NCBI GenBank assembly: GCA_002435825.1
Contig: DIVL01000073.1
Location: 1 to 47,195, forward strand
DNA: 47,195 bases
Reading direction: 5' to 3'
Source: Anaerolineaceae bacterium UBA6133
GTDB taxonomy: Bacteria; Chloroflexota; Anaerolineae; Anaerolineales; Anaerolineaceae
Each line of letters begins with the position of its first letter. The stretch's first letter is position 1. A model generated the notes under the pieces. It searched no databases, was not told the origin of the DNA, and saw nothing but the letters and a program-made list of their open reading frames with translations. Made by a program: the position numbers and the translations under genes. Positions 39,705 through 47,195 of this stretch are shown here, piece after piece.

Positions 39705-40043
39705 TCAGGCTGACCGGGATGGCCTGAGCAAACTGCCCAGGAGTAAACCAATTCCCATACCAACTGATATGGCAACCCAAGGGTACTTCACGACCGTGTC
39801 GCCAAATCCGTCAGAAACTTTATTGGCGTATTCCTGGACTTTTGCATTGTACTGACCCAGTCCGTGTTTTACATCCTTCTTCACTGATTTTGCAGCGCCT
39901 GAAAAGGTCTCTTTTGTGTCGCTTTTCATTTTTTCAAAGCCATCTGCCACGTTTGACACGCCATTTTCCATCAACAAATTCAAGTCGCGGCGAAGATCCT
40001 CAGTGTCCTTTTGAATCTTCTTCGTTAATTTTTGGTTATTCAT
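39705..40043 (-). CDS. DUF883 (ElaB/YqjD-like) membrane-anchored protein
   Basis: A 112-residue protein: a long, charged helical part (about 5-80) and one C-terminal membrane helix with the family end YPWVAISVGMGIGLLLGSLL. In E. coli ElaB and YqjD bind ribosomes at the membrane in stationary phase. It overlaps the end of the upstream Dps-like gene by 8 bases, so they are translated together. Confidence 0.82.
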   Translation of the reverse strand: MNNQKLTKKIQKDTEDLRRDLNLLMENGVSNVADGFEKMKSDTKETFSGAAKSVKKDVKHGLGQYNAKVQEYANKVSDGFGDTVVKYPWVAISVGMGIGLLLGSLLRPSRSA

Positions 40044-40653
40044 CTATTTGATTCCTTTTCTGGCTTCCGCCGTTAACTGGTTCGTTCTCGATATAGGATC
40101 GAAGCATCCAGGCCATTTTTTCATGCAGGCTCATCACCCCTACCAGCAATTCAACAGTGCCCTCATCTTCATATTCTTCGCTGACCTGCCTGATATCCCC
40201 CCGCAAGAAGCGAATAATCGACTCGTGGTCTGCCAGCAGATGCAAGATATCCGGGACATTGGCTGACTCTTCTTCCAGCTGCGATTGAGCAAGGAACTGC
40301 TTGAAGCTGGAAAGAGCAACTCCTCCGAGCATTCTCGTCCGTTCAGCAATCTTGTCTGAAATTTCATCCAACTGCTTGTATTGGGTCTCAAAAAAGATGT
40401 GCAGTTCGAAGAAACGTGAGCCGCTTGAGTTCCAAAGCGCGCTGCGCGTTTTTTGGGATAATATCGATTCATTGGCCAGACTTCTATTCAGGATTTCTAC
40501 GACCGGAAGACGAATATCCTCTTCCAATCCGATGTTGGGCTGGATGAGAATTGCCAGTGGTTTGGGATTGTGACCGTTGTTATCCAGGATACTTATTGGC
40601 TTTTTAAGGGTCAGTTCGTCAATTGCGGCTTTTTCGATGGATTTGTAACCCAT
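40036..40653 (-). CDS. Dps-like protein lacking one ferroxidase His
   Basis: A 205-residue protein. Residues about 53-190 match the Dps/ferritin-like fold: FFELHIFFETQYKQLDEISD, then KIAERTRMLGG. With E. coli Dps as guide, ligands His63, Asp78 and Glu82 are present as His85, Asp100 and Glu104, but the first ligand His51 is Leu73 (ALWN instead of AHWN). Iron oxidation is therefore likely weak or changed. An N-terminal extension of about 50 residues and a polar tail exceed the usual 160-170 residues. First gene of the stress run; GGAG lies before the ATG. Confidence 0.8.
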   Translation of the reverse strand: MGYKSIEKAAIDELTLKKPISILDNNGHNPKPLAILIQPNIGLEEDIRLPVVEILNRSLANESILSQKTRSALWNSSGSRFFELHIFFETQYKQLDEISDKIAERTRMLGGVALSSFKQFLAQSQLEEESANVPDILHLLADHESIIRFLRGDIRQVSEEYEDEGTVELLVGVMSLHEKMAWMLRSYIENEPVNGGSQKRNQIDE

Positions 40654-40774
40654 GAGGCTCCTTTCTTAAGATGCTTCTTGCCTACATTATCATGGTATCC
40701 GAATGAGCCTGTCGATGTCCCGAACAGAACCTATTAAAACCCTTAATAATGTTCACCCGATCGAAAAGGAGAAT

Positions 40775-40808
40775 ATAAAAAGCACGAGGTCCAAAACACT
40801 CGTGCTTG
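40775..40808 (-). terminator. Terminator of the two-component pair
   Basis: On the minus strand AAGCACGAG, loop TGTTTTGGAC, CTCGTGCTT, then TTTATATTC, 26 bases after the response regulator stop. Confidence 0.8.
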
Positions 40809-40833
40809 ATAGATTTTGTGAAAAATTTCGGGG

Positions 40834-41517
40834 TTAAAAGAGCTTTGTGGAATGCAGGTTGTATCCCATCCCGGGTACAGTCTCAAGGAGATCGCCGTAC
40901 TCACCCAGTTTTCTCCGCAGTCGACCGAGGTAGGTATGCAGATAATGATTTGACCCCCGGTATTCCTGACCCCACACCTGGACCAAAAGCTCGTCGTGGG
41001 TAACAATGGCGTCCATGCGGTGCGCCAGGGCAGCGATTACAGCGTATTCGGTTCTGGTGAGGTGCAGGTCGTTTCCGCTGATTAACACCCTTCGGGCGTC
41101 CAGGTCGATGATGAGTTCTCCAATTTGGATTTTCTTTTCATCAGCCTTTGCCGAAACATAAGACCTGCGAAGGAACGCGCGGACCCTGGCCAATAGTTCG
41201 TCAGAGCCAAATGGTTTGGTAACGTAATCGTCCGCGCCAGCGTCGAGGGCAGCCACTTTCAGGTCTTCCTCTACGCGCGCGCTCAAAACAATAATGGGCA
41301 CGTCCGAGCGTTCACGGATCCATTTACACACATCCACGCCCGAGAGCCCGGGAAGCATCAAATCAAGTAAAACCAGATCAATAGGCTCAGCTTGAAAATG
41401 TGCAATTGCCTGGTGGCTGTCCTCAGCTTCGCTGACCAAATAACCACGTTTGGTCAGGTTAACGCGCACCAGTTTGCGGATATTTGGGTCATCTTCGACG
41501 ATTAAAATATTGCCCAT
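40834..41517 (-). CDS. OmpR/KdpE-family response regulator
   Basis: A 227-residue protein: receiver (1-118) with IVEDDPN, Asp in LLDLMLPGLSG and VTKPFGSDEL, then a winged-helix domain (about 128-225) ending PGMGYNLHSTKLF. GYVW-like residues in WGQEYRGSNHYLHTYLGRLR resemble KdpE. It starts 5 bases after the kinase stop, with AAGGAG inside the kinase end. Targets are unknown; the small stress genes next door are candidates. Confidence 0.92.
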   Translation of the reverse strand: MGNILIVEDDPNIRKLVRVNLTKRGYLVSEAEDSHQAIAHFQAEPIDLVLLDLMLPGLSGVDVCKWIRERSDVPIIVLSARVEEDLKVAALDAGADDYVTKPFGSDELLARVRAFLRRSYVSAKADEKKIQIGELIIDLDARRVLISGNDLHLTRTEYAVIAALAHRMDAIVTHDELLVQVWGQEYRGSNHYLHTYLGRLRRKLGEYGDLLETVPGMGYNLHSTKLF

Positions 41518-41522
41518 CGCGC

Positions 41523-43214
41523 TTACTCCTTATTGGAGGACTTTTCAAGGTAGTTTTTTGGAATGAGTGGGATCGTAAAAGAGACGGTTGTCCCCGGCAA
41601 GGATTTATTCTTAATCCAGATGCGCCCGCCGTGGGCCTCTATCAGCCCCTTGCAAATTGCCAATCCCAAGCCCGCTCCTTTGGTTATGCCACTTTCCGCG
41701 GCGACTCCGCGTCGGAAAGCCTGGAAAACCCGCTTACGTTCTGAAGGAGGAATTCCAGGTCCCTGGTCATTGACGTTAACCTGGATAAATTCCCCTCGCA
41801 CATTGGCGGAGATATTAATTTCGCTTCCCTTGGGAGCATAAGTGGCAGCATTACGCACCAGGTTTACAACCACCTGGGCAATCCTTTTATCATCAACAAA
41901 GACAGGAGGCAGAGAGTCTGAAATGTGGACTAATAGATGATGGTCGATGGTAAGGATGTGTAACTGTGGCAAGGCCTGCTGAATGACGTCATGCAGCAAA
42001 TGAGGTTTCATCTGAATTGGCATTCTGCCAGCTTCCAGGCGGGAAAGGTCCAGCAAGTGATCGATCAGCTCCTGGAGACGGAAGGATTCCTGTTGAATAG
42101 TCTGGATAAACTCGCGCTGCTCCTGCGGTTCCCAGGTAACATCCTCTGCCAATAAGGTGGAGGTAAATCCGATAATGGAAGTGAGAGGGGTACGCAATTC
42201 ATGCGATATCATCGCGAGAAATTCAGTTTTTATCTCATTTGCCCGCTCGGCTTCACGACGCAGTTCCTCCTCAATTTTTAGTAATTTGAGGTTGTAAAGG
42301 GTGATGGTCGCCTGGCCAATGAGCACTTTTAAGTGGGCAAGTTCAATATGACTGAATTGCACATCTTCTTCAAAGTAAACCGCCAGGCAGCCCAGCCAAA
42401 TTCCTGAGGTTACCACTGGGAAGAGAACAAAGGATTGGATTTTTCCTTCCAGTAGAATATCCCGCAACAGTTCGGAGACACGGGGATTTTTACTGACACT
42501 ATTAATGATTATCGTCCGGCTTGGCTGGACAAGATTCCAAAAATCCATTTCCTCATACAGGCTTGTTTCACTCAACCATGCGGGTTTACCCTGGTGGGAT
42601 AGCCAGGCAGCAGTCAGTTCCACTCCATGGTTGGGTCCCGCTTTAGGATCGTTAAAGAAAAGCAAGGCGGCGCGCTGCGCAGGGCGAAGTTCTTGTGCGG
42701 ACATCAGGGTTTTTAGGACTGCTTCCGGTTTTCGTGCCAGGCTCATGCGCCGGCTGAGCGTAAATTGTTCACGGGATCGATCAAGCGTTTTCCGTAAAGA
42801 TTGGTCAACCTGGTTCTGCTTGGTGATGTCCTGGGCGATATTGACTTGGTAGTCTCTGTTATATGCATCATCATGCGCAAGGAAAGCGTGACAAGAAATC
42901 CAACGCAAGCTGTCATCCGGACGAATAATACGATAGACCTGGGTAAACGGTTTTTGACTGCTGTGATCGCGCGCGACCATGACCTGCACCCTGTCCTCCG
43001 GGTGAACGCTTTCAATCAGGACTTTCTGGTTGGCATAAAAGCTTTCACAGGAACGCCCCCAAACTGCTTCAAATGACGGGCTGACGTAGAGTATATCGCC
43101 GGTATTGTAATCTCGCAGCCAGACAACCTGTTCGATGTTCTTAGCAATTTGCTCAAGAATTCCCGGACTCATTGTCAGAGTGGCATTATTTGTTGTAGAT
43201 GCTGCCTTCGCCAT
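41523..43214 (-). CDS. Cytoplasmic sensor histidine kinase (PAS, GAF)
   Basis: A 563-residue kinase without membrane helices. PAS domain at about 14-130 (IEQVVWLRDYNTGDILYVSP, ending in DITKQNQVDQSL), GAF-like domain at about 150-315, HisKA with AMISHELRTPLTSIIGFTS (phosphorylated His), then ATPase boxes NLVRNAATYAP, DQGPGIPPSER and GAGLGLAICKGL. It senses a soluble signal, perhaps redox or a small ligand, and should phosphorylate the response regulator encoded right after it. Confidence 0.9.
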   Translation of the reverse strand: MAKAASTTNNATLTMSPGILEQIAKNIEQVVWLRDYNTGDILYVSPSFEAVWGRSCESFYANQKVLIESVHPEDRVQVMVARDHSSQKPFTQVYRIIRPDDSLRWISCHAFLAHDDAYNRDYQVNIAQDITKQNQVDQSLRKTLDRSREQFTLSRRMSLARKPEAVLKTLMSAQELRPAQRAALLFFNDPKAGPNHGVELTAAWLSHQGKPAWLSETSLYEEMDFWNLVQPSRTIIINSVSKNPRVSELLRDILLEGKIQSFVLFPVVTSGIWLGCLAVYFEEDVQFSHIELAHLKVLIGQATITLYNLKLLKIEEELRREAERANEIKTEFLAMISHELRTPLTSIIGFTSTLLAEDVTWEPQEQREFIQTIQQESFRLQELIDHLLDLSRLEAGRMPIQMKPHLLHDVIQQALPQLHILTIDHHLLVHISDSLPPVFVDDKRIAQVVVNLVRNAATYAPKGSEINISANVRGEFIQVNVNDQGPGIPPSERKRVFQAFRRGVAAESGITKGAGLGLAICKGLIEAHGGRIWIKNKSLPGTTVSFTIPLIPKNYLEKSSNKE

Positions 43215-43256
43215 GATACTAAGTATTATAAGGTGAAATGAAGGGCAGATAACAAT

Positions 43257-43595
43257 CTACAGTGCGAGAGGGCGTTTCATATGCTCAAAGATGCAAAAGA
43301 CCGTAAGACTCGGATTTTTGCCCAGTCGAGCAATTTTTGATGCCAATTTTCCCTCTCCAGCCTGGTATTCGTGAGAAGACCCCACGATTTCTTTGATCAA
43401 CGCCCCTCTAGCAGTATAAAAACCGCAAACTACCTTCTTTAGATGGTTCTTTTCGATTGGTAAAAACTGAATCTTCTCGTTTGTCAAGAAGTTGGTGTAA
43501 CAAATTGGTGTAACAAATTTTCTGTAATTTACCAAAAAGAGTAGATCACGGTATCCTTTCATCAGTTTCGCCAACCAAGAAAGGAAAAGGACCAT
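43257..43595 (-). other. Doubtful open frame in degraded sequence
   Basis: A 112-codon frame (starting MVLFLSWLAKLMKG) with no recognised family and unusual composition. It contains a 13-base tandem duplication (TTGGTGTAACAAA at 43492-43504 and 43505-43517), which shifts the frame relative to an undoubled sequence. It may be part of a broken gene. Confidence 0.25.
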
Positions 43596-43599
43596 GATC

Positions 43600-43700
43600 T
43601 ACACAACTGATTTTACAACAACTGACCGAACAAGGGTTAGAGGGATTGCCCGAGTTGATCAGCGTACGATTGGTCTGTAAACAGCATGGAGCAGAGATAG
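43600..43700 (+). pseudogene. Possible transposase remnant
   Basis: One frame here reads QLILQQLTEQGLEGLPELIS, which resembles the N-terminal segment of IS256-type (mutator) transposases, then soon meets stops. No longer homologous stretch or inverted repeats are seen. The gap 43700-43990 shows nothing else that I can name. Confidence 0.25.
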
Positions 43701-43990
43701 TATCCAGATTGGAATTAATAAATATCCTGATTTACTGCCATATGCGGTGGGCTCTGCATACCCTCGCGCATTCTGCTACCGCAACTGCCAGCTGATCTGA
43801 CCATGGGTAATCTTGTTGATCAATCCTCAGGGAAAGAGAAGTGCATCTCAAGAATACCACGTAACGTTTTCCAAATCTGCGAATTTGGATCTCAATCCCT
43901 TTAGTGCAAAATCGGCGGCTTTGAACTCATCCCTAAAGTAAACATGCTCGCCCGACCTTTTAAACGCCTCAATGCCGAGGAGAGTGGACT

Positions 43991-45145
43991 TTAATAACGG
44001 TAAATCGCAGCTATTCCAGTCTTTGTCGGCATGCGATCAGTCGGCACAATCACCACTTGCCCACCCATCTTAAGCGCTAACAATCCCAAATCGTCGAGCA
44101 CGTCGTCAAGCTCCGGATGTTCCAGGTCGTCAAACTCGATCTCACCTGTCACTTCGATAATCCGACCGGGAATTTCGCGCTGGGCCTCAATCAGCAGGGT
44201 GTCCACGCGCCCACCCACAACCGCCCTTGCAACCTGTGCCAAATCGTCGTCGCTGAGATTTTGAGGCCTTGCGTTATTGAACTTCTCGACCAGTGCAGCC
44301 AGGCGTGCCAGATAGTGAGGCTCCATAATTTGCCAGGCGCGTACGCGGAGTTCGTCAATCGATGATAGGGAATCTGGGTGGATATCGATGCTGTCGTCTG
44401 TCAGAAATGGATTGACACTAAGTTCGTGAAATGTGTGATGATGCTCTGGAAGTGCGGCGAGGATCAGCGGTAAGCCCGATGGTTTAGAGTAATGCTCAAG
44501 GATCCATCGGTCAACGATGCGGAAGAAGCGTTCTGTATCCTTATCTACCTCATCCTTCTTTCCGCCATGGCCATGGTGCATGGTGGACTGGGACCCACCT
44601 TTGCCGCCATATGAGGCGACGGTGAGATGCGGGTCAGTCAATTCCTCCCCCAGCGCATCTGTAAGTTTGCGTGGCACATCCTGATGCAATTCAATCTCAT
44701 CCATCCCATCACGATTACCTTCGAAAATCTTAATCTCTTGTCGGTTCAACCCGAGAACGTGATAACGGTCTGCGGATTGCAGGATGCGAATCAGGGGTTT
44801 GACATGAAAGCTATCCGCCACTACCGCCAATTCGGCGACGGGACGTTGGAGTTTGTAAATTCGGAAAAAATCTTTTGCGCCCAGCACGGCAAGCCCATCA
44901 GAGGTATGGTTCCAGAAGTCGCGGTCGTCAGCCAATGCCAGGAATGGTTCCAATAATAAACGGACCTCTTTCTTCGGAACTTGTTTTAGGAGCGACTCTT
45001 CGAGCGTTTTCACAAGGTTCCCAAACCGGATCGAATCTTGCTGATTGTCCGGATGGTGCCGATGCGTAGGTTGGTAGAGTGAAAGGCAAGGGGGATCACG
45101 ATTATCCAGAACCCCTGCTGCATAGTCTTCATCCAAATTACTCAC
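43991..45145 (-). CDS. Bacterial eRF1-like protein (baeRF family)
   Basis: A 384-residue protein of the bacterial/archaeal eRF1-like family that Aravind and co-workers named baeRF. It has the N-terminal PCLSLYQPTHRHHPD, a middle domain with RYHVLGLNRQEIKIFEGNRD and a C-terminal domain with GGRVDTLLIEAQREIPGRI and an end block GIAAIYRY. Such proteins resemble peptide-release or ribosome-rescue factors; the role is unproven. The GGQ motif is not evident; GGKGG lies in a Gly/His-rich loop instead. GGAG lies before GTG 45145; the frame is open to 45232. Confidence 0.85.
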   Translation of the reverse strand: MSNLDEDYAAGVLDNRDPPCLSLYQPTHRHHPDNQQDSIRFGNLVKTLEESLLKQVPKKEVRLLLEPFLALADDRDFWNHTSDGLAVLGAKDFFRIYKLQRPVAELAVVADSFHVKPLIRILQSADRYHVLGLNRQEIKIFEGNRDGMDEIELHQDVPRKLTDALGEELTDPHLTVASYGGKGGSQSTMHHGHGGKKDEVDKDTERFFRIVDRWILEHYSKPSGLPLILAALPEHHHTFHELSVNPFLTDDSIDIHPDSLSSIDELRVRAWQIMEPHYLARLAALVEKFNNARPQNLSDDDLAQVARAVVGGRVDTLLIEAQREIPGRIIEVTGEIEFDDLEHPELDDVLDDLGLLALKMGGQVVIVPTDRMPTKTGIAAIYRY

Positions 45146-45269
45146 TTTATCTCCTCTCTTTTGCGTGATAGATGTCACTTGGCTGCACACTAAACAATAA
45201 TGCTTGCTACTATTATATACGGTTATACGCATACAACCTGTGTATATAGTTTACATGTAGTGGCAACAT

Positions 45270-45571
45270 GATAATGTCCTAAAGTAGCAATTTAGAAGTG
45301 TCCTGGTTGATCACAGGAGTAGGCTTGCCACGCCGGTGCGATACTAAGCCCGCTTCACCTTCTTGTCGGTATCTCCTGATGAGCCTCCTGACCTGTCTTT
45401 CACTGATGCCCAGAGCCTCTGCGGCTGCTTTTTGGGTGATCCGTCGATCGATGGCTTTGTCCAAATAAGTCTTTCGTTTTAGTTCTTCGTCGGTCATGCT
45501 ATGTATCCTTTCTGTGCACTAATTTTCATGCTATTTAGGACATTTCTATTTTACTCTTTTAGGACATTATC
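45270..45571. mobile_element. Miniature insertion-sequence derivative
   Basis: GATAATGTCCTAAA (45270-45283) and TTTAGGACATTATC (45558-45571) are perfect 14-base inverted ends of a 302-base unit. It carries only the N-terminal DNA-binding part of a transposase (45279-45497) whose stop codon lies in the left end. No clear target duplication is seen. It looks like a deletion product of a larger element that a full copy elsewhere could move. Confidence 0.75.
45279..45497 (-). CDS. Transposase N-terminal fragment (helix-turn-helix)
   Basis: A 72-residue frame: TYLDKAIDRRITQKAAAEAL, then GISERQVRRLIRRYRQEGEA and a basic SHRRGKP. This is the helix-turn-helix start of transposases of the ISNCY (IS1202-like) kind, which are normally over 400 residues with a DDE domain. 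The catalytic part is missing. The product could still bind element ends and act as an inhibitor, but that is speculation. Confidence 0.7.
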   Translation of the reverse strand: MTDEELKRKTYLDKAIDRRITQKAAAEALGISERQVRRLIRRYRQEGEAGLVSHRRGKPTPVINQDTSKLLL

Positions 45572-45823
45572 ACTTTGGTCTGACAACTTGACAAAATCTG
45601 TTCCAAATCTAAGGATTGATAGTATAATATTTTCCAAACTCGCGGTTCTCTTGTTCATTCGTTCGGGATTGGTGACAGGGAATGTCTCATTAATATTTTG
45701 ATCGTATTTGACAAGCTATTTTCTTTTCTAAAGATAATACTTCGGATTTTCTGTGGCACACTTCTAATTTGAATTAATAGCCACATAAAACAAATCAAGG
45801 ATCATAGTGATAGGAGAAGAAAA

Positions 45824-47065
45824 ATGAAGAGTTTCAAAGGTTTGATAGTTGTAATGGTTGCCGTTCTCTTACTGTCAGCTTGCGCTCCAGCTGCAGTAAG
45901 CACACCGGCACCCGCAGATGTCGTGCCTGGAGCTGATAAAGTTCCAGCACAATGCGCTGCGGATCGATACGGATGTGCCAAGATCGAGCCTGGTCAAACG
46001 ATCAAGATCGGTATGGGTTCTCCGATGACCGGCGGTGATGCCTCGTTTGGTATTGACGCTGAACAATCTGGAAAAATTGCGGTTGCCGATGCTGAACCTC
46101 TGCATGGTTTTTCGTTTGAACTAGTTGCTGAGGACGATCAGGGTGCCGCCGAAGGCGGAGCCGCAGTTGCAAACAAGTTTGTCGCGGATCAAACTTTGGT
46201 AGGCGTTGCCGGGCATCTTTTCTCAGGCGCGACCGCGGCAGCCATGCCAATCTACGAAGCCAAAGGCATTCCCATGCTTTCCCCATCAGCCACCAATCCC
46301 ACTCTGACCCAAAAAGGTTCGGCTGTATTTAATCGCGTGCCTTTCACAGATGCTGCCCAGGGAAAAGCCGCAGCCACGTTCATCTACGAAGAACTTGGTT
46401 TTCGGAAGATCGCGGTCATGCATGATGGTGAGGATTATGGCAAGGGCTTGGCTGAGATTGTAAAGGTAGAGTTCGAAGCCCTTGGTGGGGAAGTAGTTGA
46501 ATTTGTGGGTATCACTTCGAAAGAAGCTGACTATACCCCCGTGCTGACTACGATTGCCGCTAAGTCACCCGAATTGATCTATTTCGGCGGTTACACCCAG
46601 GATGCTGGTGTTTTGGCAAACCAGATGAAGACCACCGGTCTCGAGAACGCAGTCTTCTTCGGATGCGATGGCACGTTTGGCACCGATTTCCTGAACCGGG
46701 CTGGCGAGAATGGTGAAGGCTCCTACCATGCCACGCCTCGAACGCCACCCCAGACCCCCGAGAAAACAGCCTTTGATGAAGCTTACAAGGCTGCTTACGG
46801 GGTTGGTCCAGGCGAACTTTCACCATTCACCTGGAACAGCTACGACTGCACCACCGCCATCATTGAAAAAGTCGGTGATGTCGCAGTGCTCGGCGAAGAT
46901 GGCGCGCTTTACATCCCCCGCGGTGCTCTGGTTGACGCGGTGCGTAATTTGAACAACTGGACTGGCATCAGCGGTACTTACACCTGCGCTCCAGTCGGAG
47001 ATTGCAACATTCAAGGTCCGCAGTTCCACATAGTGGAAAACGGTGCGTTTGTACCGGTTAACTAA
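45824..47065 (+). CDS. ABC transporter substrate-binding lipoprotein (branched-chain amino acid type)
   Basis: A 413-residue protein: lipoprotein signal with lipobox LSAC (Cys about 20), Ala/Pro linker, then a periplasmic-binding type 1 fold of the LivJ family. Marks are IKIGMGSPMTGGDASFGID, VAGHLFSGATAAAMPIYEAK, MLSPSATNPTLTQKG and KIAVMHDGEDYGKGL. It captures an amino acid or similar small molecule outside the cell and delivers it to the permease. The specificity cannot be read. GGAGAAGAAAA lies before the ATG; a possible promoter TTGACA (45708-45713) with GATAAT 19 bases on is weak. A terminator-like palindrome follows before the next gene. Confidence 0.88.
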   Translation: MKSFKGLIVVMVAVLLLSACAPAAVSTPAPADVVPGADKVPAQCAADRYGCAKIEPGQTIKIGMGSPMTGGDASFGIDAEQSGKIAVADAEPLHGFSFELVAEDDQGAAEGGAAVANKFVADQTLVGVAGHLFSGATAAAMPIYEAKGIPMLSPSATNPTLTQKGSAVFNRVPFTDAAQGKAAATFIYEELGFRKIAVMHDGEDYGKGLAEIVKVEFEALGGEVVEFVGITSKEADYTPVLTTIAAKSPELIYFGGYTQDAGVLANQMKTTGLENAVFFGCDGTFGTDFLNRAGENGEGSYHATPRTPPQTPEKTAFDEAYKAAYGVGPGELSPFTWNSYDCTTAIIEKVGDVAVLGEDGALYIPRGALVDAVRNLNNWTGISGTYTCAPVGDCNIQGPQFHIVENGAFVPVN

Positions 47066-47085
47066 GTCTGATTAACAATCGATAA

Positions 47086-47120
47086 ATGCAGGGAAGGAAT
47101 TCCTTCCCTGCATATTGATT
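47086..47120 (+). terminator. Palindromic terminator or attenuator
   Basis: ATGCAGGGAAGGAA and its exact mirror TTCCTTCCCTGCAT form a 28-base palindrome, followed by ATTGATTTTTAA. Between the binding-protein gene and the next transporter gene it probably lowers downstream expression, as is common for such operons. Confidence 0.75.
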
Positions 47121-47148
47121 TTTAACTTACTCCGCTGAGGAGGATATT

Positions 47149-47195
47149 ATGGAAAATGAAATTCGACCGCTGCGACGCTACAAGCGCAGCAAACT
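47149..47195 (+). CDS. Start of next gene, probably the transporter permease (cut by window end)
   Basis: GAGGAGGA lies 4-11 bases before ATG 47149, and the first codons give MENEIRPLRRYKRSK, a charged start typical of a membrane protein's inner end. Only 15 codons are in the window. The place after a LivJ-type binding protein suggests LivH-like permease. Confidence 0.55.
   Translation, partial: MENEIRPLRRYKRSK

Noticed and set aside
37784..43214. Stress-gene run considered as a phage-defence island
   Set aside because: All recognised members are general-stress or signalling proteins; no nuclease, toxin or effector is present.

Overview
The window looks like a chromosomal segment of a Chloroflexota bacterium, most likely of the class Anaerolineae. 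This is inferred from gene content, not from a marker gene. The supports are lipoproteins with Thr/Pro-rich linkers, a PadR/HAAS pair, a bacterial eRF1-like protein, and many short palindromic repeats that begin GTAGG and end CCTAC. The only RNA gene seen is tRNA-Phe(GAA) at 14181-14253.

Layout. (1) 1-6998: two lipoproteins and an MFS exporter, a small LuxR-type regulator, a GT28 diacylglycerol glycosyltransferase, a SixA-like phosphatase with a lysine-rich tail, and a VanZ-like protein. (2) 7097-10323: a duplicated gene pair of surface lipoprotein and convergent tyrosine phosphatase. One phosphatase copy is a ruin, and the intact one is fused to a DUF952 domain. (3) 10324-16553: a repeat-rich stretch with PadR and a truncated HAAS partner, a fused double ferredoxin, a nucleotidyl-cyclase-like protein coupled to a small unknown, tRNA-Phe, a phosphofructokinase-like protein with altered active-site residues, and a TetR regulator with a good self-operator candidate. 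(4) 17076-23480: a copper-handling island on the minus strand, with a CPH-type P1B ATPase, CueP, two SHOCT membrane proteins, a two-component system and a Met-rich PepSY-like protein.

(5) 24007-37548 is the metabolic core. A minus-strand operon carries DUF2877, FdrA, a 60-residue protein, DUF1116, a KynB/isatin-hydrolase-type cyclase and a class III CoA-transferase. A divergent plus-strand set carries an amidase, a three-subunit molybdenum hydroxylase and an NCS2 nucleobase permease. The FdrA/DUF1116/DUF2877 trio corresponds to E. coli AllF/AllG/AllH, reported as oxamate carbamoyltransferase. A plausible reading is uptake, ring hydroxylation, ring opening and amide hydrolysis of a purine- or pyrimidine-like compound, followed by phosphorolytic or CoA-dependent processing of the fragment. 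No carbamate kinase, dihydropyrimidinase or allantoinase gene is present in the window. The PucR-type regulator at the head of the minus operon is reduced to its two ends.

(6) 37784-43214: a run of small stress and envelope genes (lmo0937-like, GlsB/YeaQ-like, a 38-residue relative, YggT, CsbD, DUF883, and a Dps-like protein lacking one ferroxidase ligand), followed by a PAS/GAF histidine kinase and its response regulator. (7) 43215-47195: degraded sequence, a bacterial eRF1-like protein, a miniature insertion-sequence derivative, and the start of a branched-chain amino-acid-type ABC transporter that runs off the window.
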